A stretch of 5,795 bases of DNA, from contig CAYPOY010000332.1 of the NCBI GenBank assembly GCA_964412395.1, positions 1 to 5,795 on the forward strand, read 5' to 3'. The notes below the pieces were generated by a model. The model was not told the origin of the DNA, ran no database searches, and saw only the letters and a program-made list of their open reading frames with translations. Positions 1 to 5,788 of this stretch are shown piece by piece. The DNA comes from CAYPOY01 sp964412395. GTDB taxonomy: Bacteria > Chloroflexota > Anaerolineae > B4-G1. The position numbers and the translations under genes are program-made. The first letter of the stretch is position 1; the number at the start of each line of letters is the position of its first letter.

Positions 1-8
1 AACGCCCC

Positions 9-76
9 GCTGATACTCAAAACCTGTTGGAAACAGGTTTCGCCAGTGCGTTTTCGACGCACTTCGTGGTATCAGC
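9..76. other. Y-shaped (three-way junction) structured DNA/RNA element
   Basis: Three perfect stems nest inside 68 bases. The outer stem pairs GCTGATAC (9-16) with GTATCAGC (69-76), 8 bp. Inside it, hairpin 1 pairs AAACCTGTT (20-28) with AACAGGTTT (32-40), 9 bp with a GGA loop. Hairpin 2 pairs AGTGCGT (45-51) with ACGCACT (57-63), 7 bp with a TTTCG loop. The outer stem can grow by two C-G pairs (7-8 with 78-79) if C77 is bulged. That gives 24 perfect pairs with short junctions. It is not a tRNA (no third internal arm) and not a simple terminator (no T run). It could be a small structured RNA, the folded end of a mobile element, or a recombination site. It lies upstream of the predicted promoter of the WYL gene, so it is probably not in that mRNA. 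The pairing is seen directly; any function is unknown. Confidence 0.6.
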
Positions 77-79
77 CGG

Positions 80-91
80 TGATTTCAATCA
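80..91. repeat. Short palindrome, possible operator half of the WYL promoter region
   Basis: TGATTTCAATCA has 5-bp inverted arms (TGATT/AATCA) around a two-base centre. It sits between the Y-shaped element and the WYL promoter, about 80 bp upstream of the -10 box. A palindrome this short can occur by chance. Confidence 0.2.
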
Positions 92-102
92 TCGACGGGC
101 AG

Positions 103-191
103 GTTGCGACCCTCTGTCCCAAATACGATACGCTCGCCGTTCTGTTGCGGAATTCGAGAGGTAATTGTGGTATAATAGTCAAGAGCGCAAC
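103..191. promoter_or_regulatory. Three GTTGCG boxes around the WYL promoter (candidate operator)
   Basis: The hexamer GTTGCG occurs at 103-108 and 144-149 on the + strand and at 186-191 on the - strand (read as CGCAAC). Starts are 41 and 42 bases apart, close to four helical turns, and the last two copies bracket the -10 box as an inverted repeat. This is an arrangement a dimeric or multimeric autoregulator such as the downstream WYL protein could use. The motif is only six bases, so chance is a real alternative. Confidence 0.25.
145..176 (+). promoter_or_regulatory. Promoter of the WYL-cas3 operon (extended -10)
   Basis: A consensus TATAAT lies at 171-176, preceded by TG at 168-169, giving the extended -10 form TGnTATAAT. 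The -35 is weak: TTGCGG at 145-150 has a long 20-bp spacer, and nothing better lies at 17 bp. Transcription would start near 182-184, giving a leader of about 30 bases before the ATG at 215. This is the clearest sigma-70-type promoter in the window and would drive both the regulator and cas3. Confidence 0.6.
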
Positions 192-214
192 GCAGGTGAA
201 AGGACATCCAGGAT

Positions 215-1258
215 ATGGAACGAGCGACCGGTAAAGCCGAACGGCTGTTGCAGATTGAGGCATTGCTATTGGCTCACTCCGAAGGGCTGACCCAGGCAGA
301 GATCGCCCGACGGCTGGGGGTGAATCGTTCGACGGTCTACCGCTATTTGCCTGACATGGGTCGGTTCTGCGTCTACGAGACCGACGACGGGAGGCTGGCG
401 ATTGACCGGGATCACTACCTGACCCGCGTGCGGCTCACGCTGCACGAGGCGACGGCGCTGCATCTGGCGGCCCGCCTGATGGCGACGCGCACCGACAAGC
501 ACAACCCACACGCGGCGTCGGCGCTGCGCAAACTGGGGCTGGCACTGGAGAGACTGGCGCCACTGATCTCCCACCACCTGACCGCCTCGGCCGACGTGAT
601 GGACGACGAGGCCCAGCGCCACGACCCGGTGTACCTGGAGGTGTTGGAGACGCTGACCCGCGCCTGGTCGCAGGGGCGGATGGTGCACCTGTGGCACCGG
701 CACGAGAGCGGGCGGGTGTACGACTATAACTTCGCTCCCTACTTCATCGAGCCCTACGCGGTGGGTCAAACCACCCACGTCATCGGCTGGCGGGAGCCTC
801 CGGGAGCGGTGCGCACTTTCAAACTGGAGCGCATCCAGCGCATTGAGTTGACCACGGAGCCCTATACCATCCCCGACGATTTCGACCCTCGCGAGACACT
901 GACCGATGCCTGGGGAATCTGGTATACTGAGGCGGAGCCGGTGGAGGTGATGCTGCGCTTCCATCCGCGCGTGGCCCACCGGGTGCGGGAGACCCGCTGG
1001 CACCGCTCGGAGCAGGTGGAGGAGCAGCCGGATGGAAGCCTGCTCTGGCGGGCGCGGGTGGCCGAACCGCAGGAGATGCTGCCGTGGATCCGGGGGTGGG
1101 GGGCGGACGTGGAGGCGCTCGCGCCGGAGGAGTTGCGGGAGCGGATGGCGGGCGAGGCGCGGCGCCTGGCAGAAGCCTACGGTTGGCAGGTCAATCGGGG
1201 CAGCGCGATGGCGGGTGATACGCTAGACCAAACCTTTGCCAGTTACTTTGGAGGATGA
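215..1258 (+). CDS. WYL-domain transcriptional regulator (HTH-WYL-WCX)
   Basis: A 347-residue DNA-binding regulator, the usual length for the family. Residues 8-49 form a winged helix-turn-helix, with recognition region TQAEIARRLGVNRSTVYRYL (26-45). The middle (about 130-210) is the WYL ligand-binding domain, ending in the typical basic run VRTFKLERI (199-207). Residues about 230-345 match the C-terminal WCX extension. Oddly, the W-Y-L tripeptide position appears as T187-H188-V189 followed by IGW, so the name-giving residues are lost. The ATG at 215 has AAAGGA at 199-204, ten bases upstream. Cas3 begins four bases after the stop. WYL proteins regulate several CRISPR systems (for example Sll7009 of the Synechocystis type I-D locus, and WYL1 of type VI-D), and WYL domains are thought to bind nucleic acid or nucleotide ligands. 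Role here, inferred: control of its own operon including cas3. Family is near certain; repressor versus activator cannot be told. Confidence 0.9.
   Translation: MERATGKAERLLQIEALLLAHSEGLTQAEIARRLGVNRSTVYRYLPDMGRFCVYETDDGRLAIDRDHYLTRVRLTLHEATALHLAARLMATRTDKHNPHAASALRKLGLALERLAPLISHHLTASADVMDDEAQRHDPVYLEVLETLTRAWSQGRMVHLWHRHESGRVYDYNFAPYFIEPYAVGQTTHVIGWREPPGAVRTFKLERIQRIELTTEPYTIPDDFDPRETLTDAWGIWYTEAEPVEVMLRFHPRVAHRVRETRWHRSEQVEEQPDGSLLWRARVAEPQEMLPWIRGWGADVEALAPEELRERMAGEARRLAEAYGWQVNRGSAMAGDTLDQTFASYFGG
1250..1254 (+). promoter_or_regulatory. Shine-Dalgarno for cas3, inside the end of the WYL gene
   Basis: GGAGG overlaps the last two glycine codons of the WYL gene and sits eight bases before the ATG at 1263. 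This decides the cas3 start against the longer reading from TTG at 1236, which would lie upstream of this site and overlap the regulator. The arrangement implies translational coupling. Confidence 0.75.
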
Positions 1259-1262
1259 CCCT

Positions 1263-3674
1263 ATGAAACAAGGCCTGGTTCCTTACCCCTTTCAGCGGCG
1301 TGTGGCCGAATTGCTTCTGAGCGGCCGCAACGTGATCCTGCAGGCCCCTACCGGTGCGGGCAAGACAATGGCGGCGATGTTGCCTTTCCTCGAAGCCATC
1401 GAGCATGGGCGTGACTTCCCCCACAAGTGCCTGTACGCGGTGCCGATGCGTGTGTTGGCCAACCAGTTCGTGGAGGAATTCACAGGCAAGGTGCGGGAAG
1501 CGGGCCGCGATGACCGCATTCGCGTCGCCATCCAGACGGGGGAACACGCCGACGACCCACAGTTGGCCGCCACGCTAACCTTTGCCACCATAGACCAGGT
1601 GTTGAGCAGCTTCTTGCTCGCGCCCTACAGCCTGCCCCGGCGGCTGAGCAACCTGAACGCTGGCGCGGTAGCCGCGTCGTACCTGGTCTTTGACGAGTTC
1701 CACCTGTTCGACCCCCTTTCTACGCTGCCCACGACGCTGAAGATGCTGCGGATGCTGCACGGCATAGCGCCCTTCTTGCTGATGACCGCCACGTTTTCTG
1801 GCGATATGCTGGACGGACTGGCCGACGCGCTGGACGCCGTGGTGGTGCCGGAGGATGATGCCACCCGCCAGGTGATGCAGGCACTCCCGTCGCAGAAAAA
1901 GACCCGCCGCTATCGTGTCGCGGATAGGCCGCTGTGCGCCGAGGCGGTGCTGGCGCACCGCTGCAGCCGCACTCTGGTCATCTGCAACGTGGTGGATCGC
2001 GCCCGCGCCCTGTTTGAGGCTCTGCGCGACCACCCTGACCGGGGCAACACCCAGCTACTCCTGCTCCACAGCCGTTTCTTGCCAGAGGACCGGCAACGCA
2101 TCGAGGGCGAGATTCGGCGCTTATTCGGCGAGGACGACGACGGGAGTGGGAGTTGGATCGTCGTCGCCACCCAGGTGGTCGAGGTCGGGCTGGACATCAC
2201 CTGTCAGGCGCTTCACACCGAACTGGCCCCGGCTAATGCCCTCTTGCAGCGGGCAGGGCGCTGCGCCCGCTATGAAGGCGAAGAGGGCGATGTGTTCATT
2301 TACGCCGAGACGCTCGACGCGGGAGGCGAAACGGTTGATCTTACTGAGAACGTGATGCCCTACAAAGGCCAAAAGGAGGAGGTCGCCCGCACGCTGGCCG
2401 AATTCCAGGTTCGCCACGGCGATACCTTGACCTTCAGCGATGAGCAAGCGATCATCAGCGCGGCGCACGGCCCCCGTGACCGGGCCATCGTCGAAGGGCT
2501 GGTCGCGACCCGCGAGATGCACCGCCGCAGGATGAACAGCGTGATGGACGGTCAGCGCTCCGGGGAGGCGGGCGACCTGATCCGGGCGGTGTCGTCGCGG
2601 CTGGTGGTGGTGCACGACGACCCGCTGGCGGTGGCCGAACGGCCCTTCGCGGCCGAGGCTTTCAGCCTGCACCCCGGCACACTCTACGGCCTGGTGAAGA
2701 AGTGGCTGGCGCGGGAGGATGAACTCGACCTGGAGGACTGGGGAGTGCACGCTCTCCACGACCTGGGCGACGTAGACGAGCACGGGCGGTCGGCTTATCG
2801 TTGGCTGCCGGTGCAGGACAGGGATGACGTCGTCGGCTCCGCGCTGGTGCTGGTGCATCCGGCGCTGGCTGGCTATGATCCCGACCTGGGCTTTGTGCCG
2901 GACCGGTCCACTGGCTACCGGGCCAGGCTGACCCCGGCGCGGGACATTGCGCCGCGCGGCGGCTACGCCTACCGGCTGGAGGGCTATGCCGAACACGTGC
3001 AACTGGTCCACCAGGCTCTCCTGCGCCAGGTCTGGCCGGAGTTGGTGCCGGCTGCGGTCCGCCTCGAACACGCCTGCGGCTGGCCGGCCGGCGTGGTGGA
3101 GCGGGCGGCCCACCTGGTCGTGCTCTTACACGACGTAGGTAAACTCAACCGGGGTTGGCAGGGTTGGGTGGTGCGCTACCAGAAAGCCATCGGGCGACCC
3201 GCGCCGGCCGGATTCTACGCCCACACCGACTTCGACCCCACCAATCCGCTGCACCGGGAGGAGCAGAAGTCGCTGCGCCGCAAGCCGCCGCACGCCGTCG
3301 AGGGGGCGGTGGCAGTGGCCCCGCTCCTGGCGGCGGCCTTTGAGGAGCACATGCCGGTGTTCAAAGCGGCTTTTACGGCCATCGCCCGGCACCACGGCGC
3401 GTTCACGCGGGAGTACCGGCGCTACGCCCTGGCTCCAGGGGCGAGTGAGGCAGTGGCCGAGACGTTGGACTGGCTGCCGCCTGCCCTGGCGACAGGGCTC
3501 GACACCGGAGATTTGTTGACCAGCGAGGACCCGGCACGAACGCCGGTTGACGAGTTGCTCGTTGACCCAGGGCAAGACAAGGAGTTCCTGGCATACGCGC
3601 TGCTGGCGCGAGCGCTGCGGAGGGCGGATCAGGCGGGGACGGAGGCAGGGAATTTGCAAAAGCAGCCCAATTGA
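1263..3674 (+). CDS. cas3: CRISPR-associated helicase-nuclease Cas3 with C-terminal HD domain
   Basis: An 803-residue protein: a superfamily 2 DNA helicase followed by a metal-dependent HD nuclease. In type I CRISPR interference Cas3 is recruited by Cascade to the R-loop, then unwinds and degrades the target. Helicase motifs in order: Q-motif region YPFQRR (Q11), Walker A APTGAGKT (28-35), Ia VPMRVLANQ (60-68), Walker B DEFH (144-147), TAT (175-177), motif V VVATQVVEVGLDI, and motif VI QRAGRCAR (329-336). The C-terminal HD site is complete: H603, H623-D624 in LLHDVGK, H677, H710-H711, and D789 in RRADQAG. The common order is HD first; HD last is, as I recall, typical of subtype I-G (formerly I-U). 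WYL-cas3 adjacency is instead known from type I-D, where Cas3 lacks HD. Residues about 380-590 have no motif I recognise. No frameshift or truncation is visible. Subtype is uncertain because no Cascade gene is in view. Confidence 0.93.
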   Translation: MKQGLVPYPFQRRVAELLLSGRNVILQAPTGAGKTMAAMLPFLEAIEHGRDFPHKCLYAVPMRVLANQFVEEFTGKVREAGRDDRIRVAIQTGEHADDPQLAATLTFATIDQVLSSFLLAPYSLPRRLSNLNAGAVAASYLVFDEFHLFDPLSTLPTTLKMLRMLHGIAPFLLMTATFSGDMLDGLADALDAVVVPEDDATRQVMQALPSQKKTRRYRVADRPLCAEAVLAHRCSRTLVICNVVDRARALFEALRDHPDRGNTQLLLLHSRFLPEDRQRIEGEIRRLFGEDDDGSGSWIVVATQVVEVGLDITCQALHTELAPANALLQRAGRCARYEGEEGDVFIYAETLDAGGETVDLTENVMPYKGQKEEVARTLAEFQVRHGDTLTFSDEQAIISAAHGPRDRAIVEGLVATREMHRRRMNSVMDGQRSGEAGDLIRAVSSRLVVVHDDPLAVAERPFAAEAFSLHPGTLYGLVKKWLAREDELDLEDWGVHALHDLGDVDEHGRSAYRWLPVQDRDDVVGSALVLVHPALAGYDPDLGFVPDRSTGYRARLTPARDIAPRGGYAYRLEGYAEHVQLVHQALLRQVWPELVPAAVRLEHACGWPAGVVERAAHLVVLLHDVGKLNRGWQGWVVRYQKAIGRPAPAGFYAHTDFDPTNPLHREEQKSLRRKPPHAVEGAVAVAPLLAAAFEEHMPVFKAAFTAIARHHGAFTREYRRYALAPGASEAVAETLDWLPPALATGLDTGDLLTSEDPARTPVDELLVDPGQDKEFLAYALLARALRRADQAGTEAGNLQKQPN

Positions 3675-3680
3675 CGCATA

Positions 3681-4838
3681 CTATAACCGGACGTCGTGGA
3701 TGCAGTCGCCGGTGACGTGGGCCTCGTCGGCCGAGTAGACGACGACGGCACATCCCAGTTGCGGCTGGTAGACGGCGATCCAGGGGGCAGCGCGGTAGGT
3801 CAGCGCCAGGCCGGTGTAGAGCCAGTGGGGCAGCTTGCCGCTGAGCACGACGCCGAACCCGGCAGGGACGGAAGGCACGGCCAGCGTCTCGAGTTGGTTA
3901 TAGTCCAGGTAGGCGGCAGGCAAAATACCTTCTATGTGAACGTAACCGGGGAACTTGTGGGATTGGATTTGGAGCGGAGCCGCAGGGTCGGGTGTCCCCA
4001 CGCGTAGCGACGCTGCCTGCACCCATCCCAGCCGCACGTCGAATTGGACAAAAAGGGCGGGCGTGGCTAGCAAAGCCAGGGCCGCGTAGAGCCAGTTGGG
4101 GCCGCGTCCATAGAGGCCCAGGGGGACGGCTTCGGGCAGGTAGTCGAGTACGGCTGGCAGATGGCGCGGTTCCCAGGTGGCTTGCTCTTCCCGGTGCGAC
4201 ACGTCCAGGGTGCGCGCCAGGCGATCCAGGTCAATCACAGTTTCGACCGGAGCAGCATTCAGGTGATCCCGGCGTAGTGCCTGGGCATCGCGGGCAAAGA
4301 GGCGGGCCAATTGGCTGGTCAGGGCGTCGAACAGGGGGTTTTGCAGCCTGGTGCCCCACTCCAGCCCGGCGAGGATGCCCCGCAGGATAGGACATTCTTC
4401 CAGGAGTTGGTTTTCTCCCTTCAGGTCGGACTGGATGTCCGCCAGCAGCAGCAGGCCGTGGCGAGTGGCCCGGTCGAGCCAGGTGGCGCGAGAGGCTTCG
4501 TCGAGGGTAAGCAGGATAGCATGGGTGCATTGGTCGAAGATTGCCTCCTGCCAGGGCGTGGGTTTCCCTCCCACATCCACGATCAGGGGCAGGTGACGGT
4601 GCTCCAGGTCCTGGCAGATGTGCTCGGCAAAGGCCGGCGTCCATCTGCGGGGGACGAGGATGGTGCGCACGAGGGTCTGGTCGGCCATGTGCGTCCAATC
4701 GCCCTCGCCATCGGGGCAAGCACGCAGGACGTAATGTTGCACCCCGCGCTCGCGTAGGGCCTGGGTGAGATTGGCCGTGAGGACAGACTTGCCACTGTCC
4801 GGCGGGCCGCCAATCAGCACAGCGGGAAAGAGCTCCAT
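3681..4838 (-). CDS. csx3: P-loop NTPase fused to a C-terminal Csx3-like (Crn3) region
   Basis: A 385-residue fusion. Residues 1-185 are a P-loop NTPase: Walker A GPPDSGKS (11-18), motif CPDGEGDW (41-48), a Walker B-like LIVDVGG (85-91), then CTHAILLTLDEASR (104-117). The C-terminal part resembles Csx3/Crn3, a small ring nuclease that degrades cyclic tetra-adenylate made by type III CRISPR. Two related blocks are visible: GRGPNWLYAALAL (244-256) continuing to FDVRLG (266-271), and SGKLPHWLYTGLAL (333-346) continuing to YQPQLG (357-362) and VVVYSA (365-370). Compared from memory with Archaeoglobus Csx3 (H57, H60, D69, R71, H80), block 2 has L, R, Q, Q and A, while block 1 keeps only D267 and R269. 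Canonical ring cleavage is therefore doubtful; ligand sensing linked to NTP hydrolysis is an alternative. Fusions of Csx3 with an AAA/P-loop domain are known. The start has AAAGGA eight bases upstream. In-frame extension into the gene on the other strand is rejected because the P-loop sits naturally at the N-terminus. Confidence 0.8.
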   Translation of the reverse strand: MELFPAVLIGGPPDSGKSVLTANLTQALRERGVQHYVLRACPDGEGDWTHMADQTLVRTILVPRRWTPAFAEHICQDLEHRHLPLIVDVGGKPTPWQEAIFDQCTHAILLTLDEASRATWLDRATRHGLLLLADIQSDLKGENQLLEECPILRGILAGLEWGTRLQNPLFDALTSQLARLFARDAQALRRDHLNAAPVETVIDLDRLARTLDVSHREEQATWEPRHLPAVLDYLPEAVPLGLYGRGPNWLYAALALLATPALFVQFDVRLGWVQAASLRVGTPDPAAPLQIQSHKFPGYVHIEGILPAAYLDYNQLETLAVPSVPAGFGVVLSGKLPHWLYTGLALTYRAAPWIAVYQPQLGCAVVVYSADEAHVTGDCIHDVRL

Positions 4839-4865
4839 AACGTTGTTCCTTTCAGGATGGTGATG
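4839..4865. promoter_or_regulatory. 27-bp divergent intergenic region with back-to-back ribosome binding sites
   Basis: The start codons of the P-loop/Csx3 gene (-) and the CARF-HTH gene (+) are 27 bp apart. The - strand AAAGGA (4852 to 4847) lies eight bases from its ATG. The + strand AGGA (4854-4857) lies eight bases from ATG 4866. One base separates the two sites. A 6-bp palindrome AACGTT (4839-4844) abuts the - strand start. There is no room for promoters, so each must lie within the opposite gene's 5' coding region. I found no convincing -35/-10 pair there; TTGCCA at 4789-4794 with CAATCA at 4811-4816 is weak. Any regulator binding here would affect both genes. Confidence 0.5.
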
Positions 4866-5744
4866 ATGCAAACAGACAGCACCATGGTCGCCACCATGGC
4901 TGGCGGTCCACAGATTGTGACCTTTGCCCTGGACGATCTGCTCAGGCGGGGCGAGGTCATCCGCGAAGTGATCGTCGTCCACCTGGCTCCACAGGCCGAT
5001 CCCCTCACCGGACAGGCGTTGCTCAAACTGGCCGCCGAATTCTCCGGCGACTCTTACGCAACCCATCCCTGTCGCTTGCAGTTTTTTCCTCTTCGCAGCG
5101 GTGGCAAAAAACTGGACGACATTCGTGACGAGGTGGCGGCCAACACGGTCTGGAGCGCGATTTACAAACTGATCGCTGATTTGAAAGCGCAAGGGCGGCA
5201 CCTGCACGTGTGCATTGCCGGCGGGCGGCGGATATTGGCCCTGGTGGCGATGTCGGCGGCGATGTTGCATTTTGACCACAACGACCGTCTGTGGCACATG
5301 TACACGCCGGCCGATTTCCTGGAGCAGGCTCGCGACGGGGCGATCATGCATGCCCGACCAGAGGATGGCGTGCGGCTGATCCGGGTGCCACTGGTGCCCT
5401 GGGGAGCCTATTTTCCGGCGTTGCGAACGCTGACCCAGGCCTCGCCAATGGAAGTTGTGACCGCGCAGGCTCAGTGGCTCGGTAGCGCAGAACGAGCGTG
5501 CTGCCGGGTGGTGGTGGAGCAGTTGACGTCGCGCCAGTTGGACACATTGCGCGCCTTTGCCGCCGGCCAGAGACCACAGGAGGTGGCCGAAACACTGTGC
5601 GTGACGGTCAAGACAGTGCACGCCCACAAGACGATCATCCTGAGCGAGTGTCGCAATGCCTGGGGACTGCCGGAGGGAACACGGCTGGATTATTACTTCT
5701 TGCGCGAAAAGTTCGGGCGCTATTTTCAGGTGCTGGGTATATGA
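4866..5744 (+). CDS. CARF-like CRISPR sensor (Cas_NE0113 type) with C-terminal LuxR-type HTH
   Basis: A 292-residue protein, probably a ligand-sensing transcription factor. The N-terminal ~180 residues resemble the Cas_NE0113/CARF family, whose Rossmann-like fold binds cyclic oligoadenylate: GGPQIVTFALDDLL (13-26), strand VIREVIVVHLA, LHVCIAGGRR (113-122), and NDRLWHMY (139-146). The family usually shows GGRK; here the lysine is arginine. Residues about 220-269 are a LuxR/GerE-type HTH: LTSRQLDTLRAFAAGQ, EVAETLCVTVKTVHAHK. No HEPN or other toxic nuclease domain is visible, which separates it from Csm6/Csx1 effectors. Start choice: the only good Shine-Dalgarno, AGGA at 4854-4857, favours ATG 4866 (or 4863). 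ATG 4857 overlaps it; ATG 4884 would give the family-like N-terminus MVATMAGGPQ but has no ribosome site. Inferred role: second-messenger-dependent control of itself and the divergent gene. Some relatives are called ring nucleases; that remains possible. Confidence 0.82.
   Translation: MQTDSTMVATMAGGPQIVTFALDDLLRRGEVIREVIVVHLAPQADPLTGQALLKLAAEFSGDSYATHPCRLQFFPLRSGGKKLDDIRDEVAANTVWSAIYKLIADLKAQGRHLHVCIAGGRRILALVAMSAAMLHFDHNDRLWHMYTPADFLEQARDGAIMHARPEDGVRLIRVPLVPWGAYFPALRTLTQASPMEVVTAQAQWLGSAERACCRVVVEQLTSRQLDTLRAFAAGQRPQEVAETLCVTVKTVHAHKTIILSECRNAWGLPEGTRLDYYFLREKFGRYFQVLGI
4880..4899. repeat. Tandem CACCATGG repeats at the 5' end of the CARF-HTH gene
   Basis: CACCATGG occurs at 4880-4887 and 4892-4899, twelve bases apart. 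Each contains the palindrome CCATGG, and the first copy extends to ACCATGGT. They lie inside the first codons of the CARF-HTH gene, where the divergent gene's promoter must also lie, so they could be an operator. They also encode in-frame methionines (TMVATMAG), so coding repetition or chance is possible. Confidence 0.25.
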
Positions 5745-5764
5745 TAGCACAGAAAGGGGGAGAG

Positions 5765-5788
5765 AACATTGGAACAAGTTCCAAAGTT
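5765..5788. repeat. 24-bp imperfect palindrome at the right edge
   Basis: TTGGAAC (5769-5775) pairs perfectly with GTTCCAA (5778-5784) around AA. Past one A-A mismatch (5768/5785), AAC (5765-5767) pairs with GTT (5786-5788), giving 10 of 11 matched positions per arm. It starts 20 bases after the CARF-HTH stop and covers the likely start codon of the next gene. It could be an operator or a start-site hairpin. There is no T run after it, so it is not a normal terminator. Confidence 0.5.

Noticed and set aside
9..76. tRNA gene or integron attC site
   Set aside because: The fold has only two internal arms, no anticodon or T-loop signature, and no matching pair of attC core sequences.
19..108. 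CRISPR repeat or array remnant at the left edge (hairpin with GTTTC, then GATTTCAATC)
   Set aside because: No unit recurs at a regular interval within the visible bases. An array just outside the window cannot be excluded.
46..234. 62-codon + strand frame from the Y-shaped element across the promoter
   Set aside because: It runs through the stem-loop, the -10 box and the start of the WYL gene in another frame, has no good ribosome site, and no recognisable protein features.
266..1003. 245-codon - strand frame opposite the WYL gene
   Set aside because: It is the antisense shadow of a well-supported gene; its His/Gln/Arg/Val-rich composition and lack of motifs are typical of such shadows.
1236..1262. 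Longer cas3 start at TTG 1236
   Set aside because: It would overlap the WYL gene and lie upstream of the GGAGG site that is correctly spaced for ATG 1263.
2121..3113. 330-codon - strand frame opposite cas3
   Set aside because: The + strand here encodes helicase motif VI and the start of the HD domain in a continuous protein; the antisense frame has no recognisable domain.
4890..4899. Exact match to a eukaryotic Kozak consensus (GCCACCATGG)
   Set aside because: The context is a dense bacterial operon with Shine-Dalgarno sites; the match is explained by in-frame codons and chance.
4839..5777. Open reading frame on the - strand continuing upstream of the P-loop/Csx3 start through the whole CARF-HTH gene
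   Set aside because: The CARF-HTH gene on the + strand has clear domain motifs, while the antisense extension is rich in His/Gln/Arg with no motif. The P-loop at residue 11 and the ribosome site at 4847-4852 support ATG 4838 as the true start. High GC with strong codon bias often keeps an antisense frame open.
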